Numbered from the stretch's first letter, positions 25,130 through 34,882 are shown. The stretch is 64,000 bases of DNA from Stieleria neptunia (GCF_007754155.1 NZ_CP037423.1:7188938-7252937); one strand, 5' to 3'. The notes: a model not told the origin generated them from the sequence alone. Numbers and translations are program-made.

Positions 25130-26467
25130 TCAGCCCAGCAGCACGGCCATCGCACTGCCGTCGGTGGTGTGGGACAGGCACAGCACGAAAGGCGACGTCA
25201 GCGGTTCCGGCGTCTGGCGAAATTGAATTTCTGAATGTGTGCTGTCGTGCCGTGTCGGCGGAATCGTGTTGCCGGCAAGTGACAGCACGCCGGTGGCCAG
25301 CTCGATCACTCCCGACGCCGCTCCCGTGTGGCCGATCGACGCCGACACCGCCACCAGCGGACACGTCACCCCGACCTCGGCCAGCGCCGCCGCTTCCCCC
25401 GCATCTGCCTGGCGGTCCCCGATCGCATGACTGGTGACCAACCCGATCTGGTCGGGCGCCACCCCCGACTGATCCAACACGGCCTGGATCGCCAGGCGGA
25501 TCGCGGTGCCGGCCTGTCGTGAGTTCGGCGGATCGAGTTCCGATTCGCGTTGACCGCTGCGAATCGCGTCGGTGGCACTGAACCGCGAAGCCGTCGCGAG
25601 CACGGTGGCCAGCACGGGGGCACCACGTCGCTCGGCATGCCGGCGGGTTTCCACCACCAACGACGCGGCACCTTCACCGCCGACGACACCGGGGGCGTTG
25701 GGATCATGCGGCCGAGACAGATCCTCGATCGCAAGCTCGCCCCGCACCGGGATGGGCGAATCGCGATGGTACAACATCCGGGTCGATCCGATCCGGGTCC
25801 CGGTGGCGCCGACCAGCACGACGTCGGCGATCCCCCGTTGCAAATACGATTCCGCTTCCAGCAGCGCCGCCGGGCCGGAGACGTCACCCAGGACCAGCGA
25901 GTTATTGGGACCTTGGGAATTGATCGAGATCCCGACCTGGCACGCGGGCATGTTGGGCAGGTACTTCAACATCCACAACGGCATCACCTCGCGCCGCGCC
26001 GTTTCGCCAAATCGCCCCGGATGCAGCTGCCCCGATTCATCCAGGCAACCGCGGATCGAATCGGCCAGTTCCTCCGGCGGGTTAAAAAAAATCTCGCTGC
26101 CGAAGACCGCACCGAGTCGCTGCGGGGGGATCGCGCCGGAGTCCGACGCGGGAATGGAATCGGAAAGCCCGGCGTGCTCGATCGCCAGTTGGGCCGAAGC
26201 GAACGCCGTCTGGATTTCGCGGCACATCACCTTGAGTGCCTTACGCGGCTTGACGTATTGCTTGGGCTGAAAATCGACGACGGGTGCCCCGACCCAAACC
26301 CCGTCGATCGCGTCGTCGGCCCCCGGCGTTGCCTCACCATCGGTCCTGTCGGCCAGCGATCGGACTCCGCTGCGGCCTGCCAGCAACGACTCAAAGAATT
26401 TCGCTTGCCCGATGCCAATCGCGCTGACAATCCCTACCCCTGTGATCACGATCGGTTCGTGTGGCAT
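25130..26467 (-). CDS. Beta-ketoacyl-synthase-like protein lacking the catalytic Cys
   Basis: 445 residues with a FabF/KAS thiolase fold ('IVITGVGIVSAIGIG' at the N-terminus, 'LGAVFGSE', 'ADVVLVGATGT', 'VVGGEGAASLVVE'). The active-site Cys motif (ACxSG in FabF) reads 'LGDVSG', so Asp195 takes the Cys place. The two His sites are present (His347 'TSHAIGD', His380 'ASIGHTGAASG'), but the Lys five residues before His380 is Ser375. It therefore resembles a chain-length factor or other non-condensing paralogue. I chose the ATG at 26467 because it starts one residue before 'HEPIVITG'; 26485 is an alternative. No partner ketosynthase is adjacent. Confidence 0.88.
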   Translation of the reverse strand: MPHEPIVITGVGIVSAIGIGQAKFFESLLAGRSGVRSLADRTDGEATPGADDAIDGVWVGAPVVDFQPKQYVKPRKALKVMCREIQTAFASAQLAIEHAGLSDSIPASDSGAIPPQRLGAVFGSEIFFNPPEELADSIRGCLDESGQLHPGRFGETARREVMPLWMLKYLPNMPACQVGISINSQGPNNSLVLGDVSGPAALLEAESYLQRGIADVVLVGATGTRIGSTRMLYHRDSPIPVRGELAIEDLSRPHDPNAPGVVGGEGAASLVVETRRHAERRGAPVLATVLATASRFSATDAIRSGQRESELDPPNSRQAGTAIRLAIQAVLDQSGVAPDQIGLVTSHAIGDRQADAGEAAALAEVGVTCPLVAVSASIGHTGAASGVIELATGVLSLAGNTIPPTRHDSTHSEIQFRQTPEPLTSPFVLCLSHTTDGSAMAVLLG

Positions 26468-26556
26468 GGCAGTCAAAGGTGGCATTTTGGGGAGAAGCGG
26501 GTAGTAGGCACAAATCGAGCCGCGAGTATGATTTGTCGCCAACCCGATGGCTAGAC

Positions 26557-26647
26557 GTGGGGTAAGCTTCCAGCTTGCCATTGCGGGCAGTGGGGTAAGC
26601 TTCCAGCTTGCCATCCCACGGTTTCGCAAGCTGGAAGCTTACGCCAC
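26557..26647. repeat. Three-copy GTAAGCTTCCAGCTTGC repeat with inverted arm
   Basis: Two direct copies of GTGGGGTAAGCTTCCAGCTT (26557 and 26590) and one inverted copy ending at 26647, so it can form a hairpin. It fills most of the gap between the GNAT-like gene and the ketosynthase-like gene. Confidence 0.85.
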
Positions 26648-26648
26648 G

Positions 26649-27815
26649 TTAGAGTTTTCGGTCGTAGATCCGCTGTGTCTTCATCTTTTGCGCCCCGCCG
26701 CGCTCGATCGTGCCCCGGGACAGGCGATTGCTCTCCAGAACCCAGGAGAATTCGCCGGTATGGATCCCGAACTCGATCGCATCGGGCAAAATCCGAGCCA
26801 GCGTCACCAACCCCAGCCCCCAACTTTGGTATTTGGGCAAGACGTTGGTGCTGACCAGCCGCAAGCGGTCGATTTTGCGTTTCCCCCGCAGCAGCTTGAG
26901 CCATCCGAATGGCAACAAATGCCCGTTCATATGGATCAGCAACTGGTTGTAATCCAGCAATCCGAATCCCGCCCCGACGGGCTCGCCGTCGATCTCCGCG
27001 ATGCTGGTCAGCTCGGGGACGATCAACAATTTTAACTGTTTGGATTGATGCACCAGCTCCTCGTGGCTCATCGGGACGTAGCCCCAGGTCCGTTGCAGCG
27101 ACTCGTTGTAGATCTGTAAAAAGGCCTGGACGTCTTCGTCGAATCGGGCACGATCGATGGGGCGACAGGTGACCTTGAAGCGTCGCGTCGACTCCTCGAT
27201 GACAAACTTCAACTTGGGGTCGACGGTGGCCAGCTGATCCATCGTGGCGTCATAACAAAACACATCCTGGCATTTCTCAAATCCACACGCTTCGATCAAG
27301 GCACCGTAGTAGGCGTGGTTGTAGGGGATCAGAAACGTCGGCGGCGTGTCAAAGCCGTCGACCAACAATCCGACTTCGTAATTCAGACTCGGATTGACCG
27401 GCCCGCGGACGTCCGTCATCCCCTGCCGGCGCAACCAATCGGCCGCGGCGTCAAACAAACAGCGACTGACATCGACATCATCGATGCATTCGAAGAAGCC
27501 GAAGAAGCCCCGGGTTTCCTTGTGGTGTCGGTTGTGGGCGTGGTTGACGATGGCGACCACACGCCCGACCACCCGGCCGTTTTTGCGCGCCAGGAACGCC
27601 TGGCTGTCGGCATCCTTGTAAAATGGGTGCGAACCGAATCCGCACAACTGCTTGCGTTCACTCCAAAGCGGTGTCACCCAATTCGGATCGCCCGCATACA
27701 GCTCGCGTTCCAGTTTCATGAACGCCCGACGGTCGAACCAACTCCGCACCGGTGTGCACTGAATCGCTGAAGAGGAATTTGCTGTCGCAGGGGTCGCTGT
27801 TGAATCGTTCATCAT
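26649..27815 (-). CDS. GNAT-fold N-acetyltransferase-like protein
   Basis: 388 residues. The first half has the conserved features of a large GNAT-like family often called hypothetical ('YAGDPNWVTPLWSERKQL', 'HPFYKDADSQAFLARKNGRV', 'GFFGFFECIDDVDVSRCLFD', 'RGPVNPSLNYEVGLLVDGFD'). A second acyltransferase-like half ends with 'YQSWGLGLVTLARILPDAIE'. Substrate unknown; members are often near lipid or acyl-carrier genes, and a ketosynthase-like gene follows it on the same strand, 181 bases downstream. Two ATGs (27815, 27812) are possible. It diverges from the methyltransferase gene. Confidence 0.8.
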   Translation of the reverse strand: MMNDSTATPATANSSSAIQCTPVRSWFDRRAFMKLERELYAGDPNWVTPLWSERKQLCGFGSHPFYKDADSQAFLARKNGRVVGRVVAIVNHAHNRHHKETRGFFGFFECIDDVDVSRCLFDAAADWLRRQGMTDVRGPVNPSLNYEVGLLVDGFDTPPTFLIPYNHAYYGALIEACGFEKCQDVFCYDATMDQLATVDPKLKFVIEESTRRFKVTCRPIDRARFDEDVQAFLQIYNESLQRTWGYVPMSHEELVHQSKQLKLLIVPELTSIAEIDGEPVGAGFGLLDYNQLLIHMNGHLLPFGWLKLLRGKRKIDRLRLVSTNVLPKYQSWGLGLVTLARILPDAIEFGIHTGEFSWVLESNRLSRGTIERGGAQKMKTQRIYDRKL

Positions 27816-27916
27816 CCATCCCGTAAATCGTTCCGCTCGATACCGCCCGGCGCCATGGCCCTGTCGTCGCGCCGGATCCGTGATACTATCTTCCCGACAC
27901 GCTCGGGCACACCCGG

Positions 27917-28816
27917 ATGCCCCTGTCCTTCCCCCCGATTCGGTCCGTTTTTCTTTTTCCCAATCGTCGACTCTTGCTGACCAGCACCAGTAATCCGACC
28001 GTCAAACACCTGGTCAAGATGCGGGACAACCGCGCGCGGCGGAGAGCCGGACGCGTCCTGGTCGATGGCTGGCGTGAGACGCAGCGGGCGATCGAATCGG
28101 GGCTTGATCCGGTCGGCATCTATGTGGTTGCCGATCACGGCGATGCAGTCATGCCCGCTTCGCAGCAATCGACGCACCCGCAATCCGACGCCCAGCGCTT
28201 CGTCACCGATTCGGCGAGCCAGGCGTTGGTCAGCGTCAGTCCGACGGTGATGCAAAAAATCGCCTATGGCCAATCCGAGCGCGGCGTGGTTGCCGAATTC
28301 GCGGCCCCGGACTGGAGCTTGTCGCAATTGCGGCTGCCGGAAACCGGACTGGTTCTGGTCCTTGATCAAATCGAAAAACCGGGCAACATCGGCGCCGCCT
28401 TCCGCTGCGCCGACGCGGCCGGCGCCGATGCCGTTATCCTGTGCCCCGCCGCAGCCGACCGCTTCAATCCGAACGCGATCCGCAACAGCTTGGGCGCGGT
28501 GTTTTCGGTGCCCTCGGCCACGGCCGACGAAGCCGACGCCAAAGCCTGGCTGACCGAGCGCGGGTACCGAATCTGCGCCGCCCGCGTTGAATCGTCACGT
28601 CCCCTGTGGCAAGCGGATCTGACGGGACGGTTGGCGATGGTGATCGGCAGCGAAGCACACGGGCTGGGCGATCACTGGCAAAGCGACGCCGACGGCACCG
28701 TCGATGCGATTCGGATTCCGATGGCAGGAAATATCGACAGCTTAAACGCCTCCGTCTCCGCCGCCGTTTTCCTGTACGAAGCCAAACGTCAGCGTCAGGT
28801 CGCCGGGAGCAAATAG
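27917..28816 (+). CDS. SpoU/TrmH-family RNA 2'-O-methyltransferase
   Basis: 299 residues. The N-terminal substrate-binding domain ('STSNPTVKHLVKMRDNRARR', 'RVLVDGWRETQRAIESGLDP') precedes the SPOUT domain with motif 1 'QIEKPGNIGAAFRCADAAGA', motif 2 'MVIGSEAHGL' and motif 3 'IPMAGNIDSLNASVSAAVFL'. It methylates a ribose in rRNA or tRNA with S-adenosylmethionine; which site cannot be told from sequence alone. The ATG at 27917 gives a short extra N-terminus, and the true start may be slightly later. It diverges from the GNAT-like gene with about 100 bases between. Confidence 0.92.
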   Translation: MPLSFPPIRSVFLFPNRRLLLTSTSNPTVKHLVKMRDNRARRRAGRVLVDGWRETQRAIESGLDPVGIYVVADHGDAVMPASQQSTHPQSDAQRFVTDSASQALVSVSPTVMQKIAYGQSERGVVAEFAAPDWSLSQLRLPETGLVLVLDQIEKPGNIGAAFRCADAAGADAVILCPAAADRFNPNAIRNSLGAVFSVPSATADEADAKAWLTERGYRICAARVESSRPLWQADLTGRLAMVIGSEAHGLGDHWQSDADGTVDAIRIPMAGNIDSLNASVSAAVFLYEAKRQRQVAGSK

Positions 28817-28832
28817 ATTTCGCGTTTGGCAC

Positions 28833-28889
28833 GTGGGATAGGCTTCCAGCCTGTCGATGCTGGGATGACAGGCTGGAAGCCTATCCCAC
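28833..28889. repeat. Perfect inverted repeat, GGCTTCCAGCCTG family
   Basis: Same hairpin as 20413-20469 with a different loop. It sits between the convergent methyltransferase and PQQ-propeller genes, where it could act as a two-way transcription barrier. Confidence 0.9.
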
Positions 28890-28909
28890 TGAATATCCAT
28901 TCGGCGCGA

Positions 28910-28951
28910 CGTTCACTCGCCGATGCGATACGTTCACTCGCCGATGCGATA
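28910..28951. repeat. 21-bp tandem duplication over a gene end
   Basis: The 21-bp unit CGTTCACTCGCCGATGCGAT+A occurs twice in a row (28910-28930, 28931-28951). The second copy contains the stop codon and last codons ('YRIGE') of the leftward PQQ-propeller gene; the first copy lies just past the stop. Confidence 0.85.
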
Positions 28952-30232
28952 CAGCGCGTGCCGCGTGCGTTGCAGCAAGCCGCCATCGACGGGCACCGGG
29001 CTGGCCACCGTAAACGGTTCGTTGTCAGCCACGCGATTGGTCTGGACGACTTCGGGGCTACTGGAATCCAGCGGCCCGATCACGTAGGTCGTGGCGTCTT
29101 CGCTGGTCACATACAAATGGTTTCCGGCCACCAGCGGAGAACTGCTGAACCCGATTCGGGACTTCGGCAACTGCACCGACCAAAGCGTCTTTCCGGTCTC
29201 CAGGTCCACCGCCGCGACGGTGCCCTTGGCGGCCTTGCCGTCGGCGATGAAGTAGACTCGGTTGCCATCGATCGCGGGGGTCGGCACGTCGCTGCCAAGA
29301 TCGTCGCGGCGCCAAACGATGCTGTCGCGCCCCTTGCCGGCGACGACGTCACTGATTCGACAGGTCGTGACGGTGGCCCCGCGCGAGTAGGGACAGACGA
29401 TCAAGTCGCCTTGAACCACAGGGGACGCAATGGAACGAAAACGCTTGTCTTGATCGGGGTTGAATCCACCGACGCGTCCCAGTTGACGTCCGTCGCTGGC
29501 CGCATGAAGGGTCAAGTGGTCGGCGCCCATCACGGCGATCAGATCTCGATCTTCCAACGCAATCGGCGTCGCATAACTTTGCGCCGCCTCTTCGGGTGCC
29601 CCCAGTCGTCGATCGACCTTCCAGGCCACATCACCGGTCGCCCGGTCCAAGGCGACCAGGTAGCTGGGACCAGACTGCATCACCGCGACGACGACCAGAT
29701 CGTTGATCAAAGTCGGGCTGGAACCCAAGTCCCACCACAGCGTGTCCTCCCCAAACTTGTCTTGCAGATTGACTTGCCACTGAATCTCGCCGTCCAAGTC
29801 GACGCAGGCCAAATCTCCGCTGCGGAAATAGGCGTACACGGATCGGCCATCGGTGACCGCCGACGGGTTGCTGCCGCCGCCCTTGCGATGCTTGTTTCCG
29901 CGATCGTCGCCCAACGCGGTCGTCCAGAGCCGCTCGCCGCTGTGAACATCGATCGCCAGCAGGGTATTTTGCCCCTCGGCGCCTTCGGTCAGAAAGGCCT
30001 TGCCGTCGGCCAGGACGGGCGTGCTGCCGCCCAGGCCGGACAGTTTTGTGGTCCATGCGATCCCGGATTTCTCACCCCACTTGATCGGATACGACTCCCC
30101 CGCGGCGACGCCATTTTGCTTGCCGCCACGCCATTGCGGCCAGGGACTGTCTTCGGCGGATGAAGAGGAGGAGACACCGACCGACAAGATCGCGGTGGCA
30201 AACAGAACGAACGCGAATCGAAACGACCGCAT
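28934..30232 (-). CDS. PQQ-like beta-propeller protein (secreted)
   Basis: 432 residues from the ATG at 30232, with a signal peptide ('FAFVLFATAILSVGVSSSSS', cleavage near 'AED'). It opens with 'PWPQWRGGKQNGVAAGES' and contains repeated propeller blades with the 'A.D..TG...W' pattern ('AIDVHSGERLWTTAL', 'ALDRATGDVAWKVDRR', 'AVDLETGKTLWSVQLP'). Planctomycetes carry many such proteins; the fold is shared with BamB and PQQ dehydrogenases, but the residues for PQQ catalysis cannot be assigned. Probably periplasmic. An upstream in-frame extension to 30568 has no signal peptide and is not credible. Confidence 0.9.
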   Translation of the reverse strand: MRSFRFAFVLFATAILSVGVSSSSSAEDSPWPQWRGGKQNGVAAGESYPIKWGEKSGIAWTTKLSGLGGSTPVLADGKAFLTEGAEGQNTLLAIDVHSGERLWTTALGDDRGNKHRKGGGSNPSAVTDGRSVYAYFRSGDLACVDLDGEIQWQVNLQDKFGEDTLWWDLGSSPTLINDLVVVAVMQSGPSYLVALDRATGDVAWKVDRRLGAPEEAAQSYATPIALEDRDLIAVMGADHLTLHAASDGRQLGRVGGFNPDQDKRFRSIASPVVQGDLIVCPYSRGATVTTCRISDVVAGKGRDSIVWRRDDLGSDVPTPAIDGNRVYFIADGKAAKGTVAAVDLETGKTLWSVQLPKSRIGFSSSPLVAGNHLYVTSEDATTYVIGPLDSSSPEVVQTNRVADNEPFTVASPVPVDGGLLQRTRHALYRIGE

Positions 30233-30431
30233 GGCGGGATTCCTCGAGCAGCAGGGAAAGCGGAGATGGGGTGGGGTAATCGTCTGAGAGACGACGGATT
30301 CATCTGTTATGATGGACGTCGTGAAATCATACCAGAGCAACCGCGGGTCGCGGTGCATTCCAGGCGGAGCAATCGACCGAATCGGGCCGCAAACTCGGCT
30401 CATCCACTCCCCATTGATGACAATCGTCGAC

Positions 30432-33332
30432 ATGAGACTCCAGCGTTTGCGAAATTCAAAGCGGTTTTGCGGATCGTCGGGCCTGGCCACCGGCCTGCTC
30501 GCCGTCGTCACTGGCCTGCTCGCGGTCGCCATCGCGTGGGCGCCGTTGCCGGTCCAATCGCAAGACACAGCCCCCGCGACACAAGCCGCCCCCGCGCCAC
30601 AAGCCAGCCCCGCAGTGCAAGCCGACGCAGACCACGGGACAAAATCTTCCGGGGCACTCGACCAGCCCCGAAGTCTGGCCCGGGACCGTTACGTCGATCG
30701 CCAACGTGCGACGCTGGAGATGTGGCGACTGCGGACACAATCGCGACAAGCGGTCCAAGATGCGGCCCGCCACGCGGACCCCGAAGTCGCCGAGCGGGCC
30801 GCCTGGATCCTCAAGCAGTGGCGCAGCGCCTCGCTGCCGGGCGTGGCCCAAGGTCCGGCCGAACTGCTGCTCGATCGCGGCAGCCCGTCGGCGCTGGCGT
30901 CCGTCTTGGAACAAGGCGCCTTTGAGGCCGTCCTGGTCGCGGTCGAAGAATCGGCGGGGACGATTGAGTTTGATCAGATCAAGCAGCGTGTGGTGACCCT
31001 GTTGTCCCAACGCTATCCGTTTTATTGTGACAAAGCGTTCGCCGCCGGGACCGAGGCTGACCTGTTAAAACTGCTCGACGCGGTCGCCATCGATCGCAAC
31101 GTCGCGACCGCCTGGCGCGACTTGAACCACCTCCTGCATCCGGCCGAAAACACCGACGCGGTCGCCCCGCTGCCCACCGCGGCTTCGCTTTGGAGCCCGG
31201 CGGAACAAGAAATCTGTCTCGCACAATTCGCCATGCTGCGTGGCGACGTCGATCAAGCGATCGCCCATGCCCGCTCGGCCGGTGATCCCGTCTTATTGCG
31301 GATCGTGCGAATGCTGGCAGACCGCTGGCCGGAGATCGCAGACGACGCCTTCGAAACCGCGCAGACCGCCGCCACGGATGAAGCGGCCGTCGAAGCCTAC
31401 GCGTGGGCCTTGGCCGCCACCGCACGCACCGGCGATCGGGCGCGCTTTGACCAAGCCCAATCGCGACTGATTTTCGTCAAACCAGACGAGCCGGACGCCA
31501 TCGGTGATCTCCGCTGGCGGGCCTTGGCGATGCACGCCCGCGTCGACGAAGCCATCGACGTGATCGCCGCACGCGACCCCGCCGCCGCGGCGAAAGTCGC
31601 ATGCGCCGCGTCCCGATTCCGACGCGCCGAACAGCTTTGTGGGTACCCGCTGGAACAAATCGCCAGCGACCTGGACGGTTGGATCAAAGACGCGTACATC
31701 GATCAAGCCAACCTGCCGGCCGGGTCCATCGCGCCCTCGATCGAACGCCTTTATTCCTTGGCACGACTGCTGGTCAACATCGGTGACACGGACAACGCCT
31801 GGCGAATTTATCGTCGCCTCACGCCCCGCCAAGTGATCATTTCTCCCTACGGTGCATCGCTCCGAGAGCAAACCCTTGTCGAACTTGATTTGATCAATCG
31901 CTTCGACTGGATGCTCGACGTCGCGGTCGCACCCGGCGAAAACGCCGTGACCCAGCGAAGCCAGTATATCATCGCCCAAGCGCTCAACACCGAATCCGAG
32001 GCATTTCGCAAGGTACTCGATCAGATCAAATTGCTCCGACCGGCAAGTGATTTTCGCGAACGATTCCGAATCACGTTCCAGTTGTTTCGCGGCAAACCGC
32101 CCGAAGGGTTTGGGGACTCCGAAGATTTTGAAACGCTGTTCGATACACTGCTGCACGACCAACAGAGCAAACGCAGCGGCGGTCGTACGCTGCAAGTCGA
32201 ACAGATCTCACTGGATCTGGACATCATCGACATGTTCATTCGCCAGGGTCAGGTGGAACTGGCCCGCGAAGGCCTTGCCGCGTTGACACGTGCCCGGGAG
32301 TTGGACGCGTTGATTTCGTCTGCCGAAACAGAATCCGAACAGGGTGACAATCGCGCCGCGGAAGCACTATGGCAACAAGTCGCCCGCCAAACCGCCCAGT
32401 ACACGCCGACCAATGCCTTGATCACCGTCGATCACGGGCTGTCGTACGCCAAATCGATCGTCGGCAGTTGGATTCTGGCCAAACGCGCCGGCCATCGCGA
32501 GATCGCCGAGCAATTAGAAAGCCGACTGCGACTGATGCTGACGTCTCCTTCGATGAACTTTCGTAAAGAACTGGCGGACCATCTACGGCAAACCGGCCAG
32601 CACCAGCTCGCCATCGAAGCACTCCGCGATCTGGCCGTGTTGGCGAGTTTCGGCGGTGAAGACTCGCCCGATTTTTTTCGCGTCGCAGTCACCTACGTCG
32701 GCTTGATCGATGACCTGAAAGAAACCCATCCGGCCGCCTTGGATGACCTGCAGATCGATCCGCACGAAGCGGTCAAGTGGAGCGATCTGGCGGTCTTGGG
32801 TTTATTGAAAACAGCCAGGTATCACGACACCGCGTTCATCTCCGTCCCGTTGAGCGTTCGCAAAACGATCCTGCAACACGCGCTCGAGACCGCGGACGAA
32901 TCGTTGGCGCGTGACGCGATCGATCAAATCGAATCGTACGATCCGATGAATATCGATTACGGCGAACGGATGCTGCCCGAACTCAGAAAAGCGGGGTTCG
33001 ATCAACTCGCCGATTCGGCATTTGATCGACTGATGGATCACGGGCTGGACCAGATCAGACGTTTCCGCACCGATGCCACGACGCTGAACAACCTGGCCTG
33101 GGCGGCGGCGATGAACGAGCGACGACTCGACGAAGCCCTCGAACTGTCCCAACTGGCCGTCCTGCTGGAACCCGACAGCGTGATCTATCGTGATACGCTC
33201 GCCGAAGTGCTGCACCTGTTGGGCCGAACCCAGGAGGCGCTGGCGATCGAGTCGGCGTGTTTGCTGGACGAGCCCGACGAATGGCACCTGCACGAGCAAA
33301 TCGAAAAGTATCAAAAACTGCTGCAGCCATAG
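30432..33332 (+). CDS. Large exported TPR-repeat protein
   Basis: 966 residues. The signal sequence ('GLATGLLAVVTGLLAVAIAW', cleavage near 'VQSQD') is best placed by the ATG at 30432; an ATG at 30417 would also work. After an Ala/Pro-Gln-rich linker, almost the whole protein is helical TPR-like repeats, clearest at the C-terminus ('LNNLAWAAAMNERRLDEALE', 'LAVLLEPDSVIYRDTLAEVL'). TPR arrays hold protein partners together; the partner is unknown. It stands alone and diverges from the PQQ-propeller gene. Confidence 0.87.
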   Translation: MRLQRLRNSKRFCGSSGLATGLLAVVTGLLAVAIAWAPLPVQSQDTAPATQAAPAPQASPAVQADADHGTKSSGALDQPRSLARDRYVDRQRATLEMWRLRTQSRQAVQDAARHADPEVAERAAWILKQWRSASLPGVAQGPAELLLDRGSPSALASVLEQGAFEAVLVAVEESAGTIEFDQIKQRVVTLLSQRYPFYCDKAFAAGTEADLLKLLDAVAIDRNVATAWRDLNHLLHPAENTDAVAPLPTAASLWSPAEQEICLAQFAMLRGDVDQAIAHARSAGDPVLLRIVRMLADRWPEIADDAFETAQTAATDEAAVEAYAWALAATARTGDRARFDQAQSRLIFVKPDEPDAIGDLRWRALAMHARVDEAIDVIAARDPAAAAKVACAASRFRRAEQLCGYPLEQIASDLDGWIKDAYIDQANLPAGSIAPSIERLYSLARLLVNIGDTDNAWRIYRRLTPRQVIISPYGASLREQTLVELDLINRFDWMLDVAVAPGENAVTQRSQYIIAQALNTESEAFRKVLDQIKLLRPASDFRERFRITFQLFRGKPPEGFGDSEDFETLFDTLLHDQQSKRSGGRTLQVEQISLDLDIIDMFIRQGQVELAREGLAALTRARELDALISSAETESEQGDNRAAEALWQQVARQTAQYTPTNALITVDHGLSYAKSIVGSWILAKRAGHREIAEQLESRLRLMLTSPSMNFRKELADHLRQTGQHQLAIEALRDLAVLASFGGEDSPDFFRVAVTYVGLIDDLKETHPAALDDLQIDPHEAVKWSDLAVLGLLKTARYHDTAFISVPLSVRKTILQHALETADESLARDAIDQIESYDPMNIDYGERMLPELRKAGFDQLADSAFDRLMDHGLDQIRRFRTDATTLNNLAWAAAMNERRLDEALELSQLAVLLEPDSVIYRDTLAEVLHLLGRTQEALAIESACLLDEPDEWHLHEQIEKYQKLLQP

Positions 33333-33333
33333 C

Positions 33334-33425
33334 GTGTGGGATAAGCTTCCAGTGCTCCGTCAACTTTTCACCGGACGACTCCGCAGAGATTTGTTAGCGG
33401 CAGGGCGCGAGCCCTCCGGTCTTGC
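33334..33425. repeat. Truncated repeat mosaic
   Basis: A broken arm of the GTGGGATA.GCTTCCAG family directly after the stop codon, followed by a single GTTAGCGGCAGGGCGCGAGC arm (33393-33420). Confidence 0.7.
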
Positions 33426-33453
33426 AACGTCGCCGCCCCGCATCAATCGGCGA

Positions 33454-33831
33454 TCACGATTCGGCGATCACGTGAGCCACCGCGTGGGTGCGACAGGCCG
33501 AAACGCTCAAGTGCAACAGTGCGATGTCGTTCTCGCTGGCGCACTGCAGCGCGTTTCCGCTCAACACGATCTCATGCCCGGCGCCGGGACGAACGACCAC
33601 TTCGATCTCGTTCCAGCGGACACCACGTCGTCGGCAATGCAGTGCTTTCATGACCGCTTCCTTGGCCGCCCAACGCGTCGCAAAGTGGCCGGGTGCGTCG
33701 GCGGTTTGCACACAGTATTCAATTTCGTCGGCGGTATAAACGCGCTCGAGGAACTGCTCACCATGCGTTTCAATCATTTTTGCGATCCGCACCGTTTCGA
33801 CGATTTCAGTGCCAGTGGCAACAATCGACAT
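33454..33831 (-). CDS. acpS: Holo-[acyl-carrier-protein] synthase
   Basis: A 125-residue AcpS, which transfers 4'-phosphopantetheine from CoA to acyl carrier protein. Motifs: 'GTEIVETVRIAKMIETHG' (the family's usual Asp in 'GxDIV' is Glu here), 'RVYTADEIEYC' and 'FATRWAAKEAVMKAL', which supply the Mg and CoA sites. The ATG at 33831 starts three residues before the first motif and matches the family length; an upstream in-frame extension is not needed. It is 67 bases downstream of trpS's neighbour region on the opposite side, with trpS upstream on the same strand. Confidence 0.95.
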   Translation of the reverse strand: MSIVATGTEIVETVRIAKMIETHGEQFLERVYTADEIEYCVQTADAPGHFATRWAAKEAVMKALHCRRRGVRWNEIEVVVRPGAGHEIVLSGNALQCASENDIALLHLSVSACRTHAVAHVIAES

Positions 33832-33898
33832 GGTGATGGCTATCCAGGCGACAAGGGGATGTCCCGACAAAACTCCAGCGAGTGGACACCCCCGTAGT

Positions 33899-34882
33899 TT
33901 ACTTCAGCCCGGATGCCTGTTGGGCGCGCAACAAGACGTCGGCGGCCACCGTGCGGGCACGCTCCGCACCGGCCCGGAGCACCTCGTGGACGTAGTCCAA
34001 GTTTTTCTCCAGATCGACGCGCCGCGCGCGGGCGTCGGCGAAATATGCCTCGCTCGCTTCGGCGATCGCCTTTTTGACTTCGCCATAACCAAAGCCGCCG
34101 CGACGGTACATCGCCGCCATCTCGTCGCGCTGCCCCGGGTCGGCAAACAAGCTGTACAGCTGAAACAGGTGGTCCCCGGCCGGTTCCTTCGGCTCTTCCA
34201 TCGGCCGACTGTCGGTGGTGATCCGCATGATCTGTTTGCGAATCGACTTGACTTCACCAAACAACGGCAACGTGTTGTCATAGCTCTTGCTCATCTTTTC
34301 GCCATCGGTTCCCGGCACCTTGGCGCTGTCATCGAGCACGTTCGCCTTGGGCATCACGAACGTTTCGCCGTACTGGTGGTTGAACCGTCCGGCGATGTCG
34401 CGGCAGACTTCGATGTGCTGGACCTGGTCGGCGCCGACGGGTACCAGCTGGCTGTCATAGGCCAAAATGTCGGCCGCCTGCAAAACCGGATACGTGAATA
34501 AACCGGCGTCGGCGGGAATCCCCTTGTCGACCTTTTCCTTATACGCCACGCAGCGCTGCAGCAGCCCCATCGGGGTGCCGCTCAGCAAAATCCAACACAG
34601 CTCGCTGACTTCGGGAACCTGCGACTGGACAAACAACGTCGCCTGCTTCGGATCCAAGCCCAGGGCCAACAGATCGAGCGCGATGTCGATGACGTTTTGT
34701 CGCAGCTGGGCCGCATCGCGGACCGACGTCAACGCGTGCAAGTCGGCAATGAAATAAAAACCGTCGTGGTCGTCCTGCAGTTGGATGTACTGACGGATGG
34801 CACCAAAGTAATTGCCCCAGTGCGGACGTCCGGTGGGCTGTATTCCCGAGAGCACGCGTTTGGGGGTTGCAACATCGGTCAT
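33899..34882 (-). CDS. trpS: Tryptophanyl-tRNA synthetase
   Basis: A 327-residue class Ic synthetase charging tRNA-Trp. The HIGH-like motif is '[17 protein letters not shown]' (about residues 12-28) and the KMSKS motif is '[10 protein letters not shown]' (about 195-204). Other family features are 'ADLHALTSV', '[11 protein letters not shown]' and '[18 protein letters not shown]'. The frame is open to 35110, but the ATG at 34882 gives the standard length. It lies just upstream of acpS on the same strand and diverges from the TIGR03000 gene. Confidence 0.97.
   Translation of the reverse strand: MTDVATPKRVLSGIQPTGRPHWGNYFGAIRQYIQLQDDHDGFYFIADLHALTSVRDAAQLRQNVIDIALDLLALGLDPKQATLFVQSQVPEVSELCWILLSGTPMGLLQRCVAYKEKVDKGIPADAGLFTYPVLQAADILAYDSQLVPVGADQVQHIEVCRDIAGRFNHQYGETFVMPKANVLDDSAKVPGTDGEKMSKSYDNTLPLFGEVKSIRKQIMRITTDSRPMEEPKEPAGDHLFQLYSLFADPGQRDEMAAMYRRGGFGYGEVKKAIAEASEAYFADARARRVDLEKNLDYVHEVLRAGAERARTVAADVLLRAQQASGLK

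Noticed and set aside
28826..30163. Rightward 445-codon frame opposite the PQQ-propeller gene
   Set aside because: It begins inside a dispersed hairpin and shows no domain, whereas the leftward frame has a signal peptide and propeller blades.
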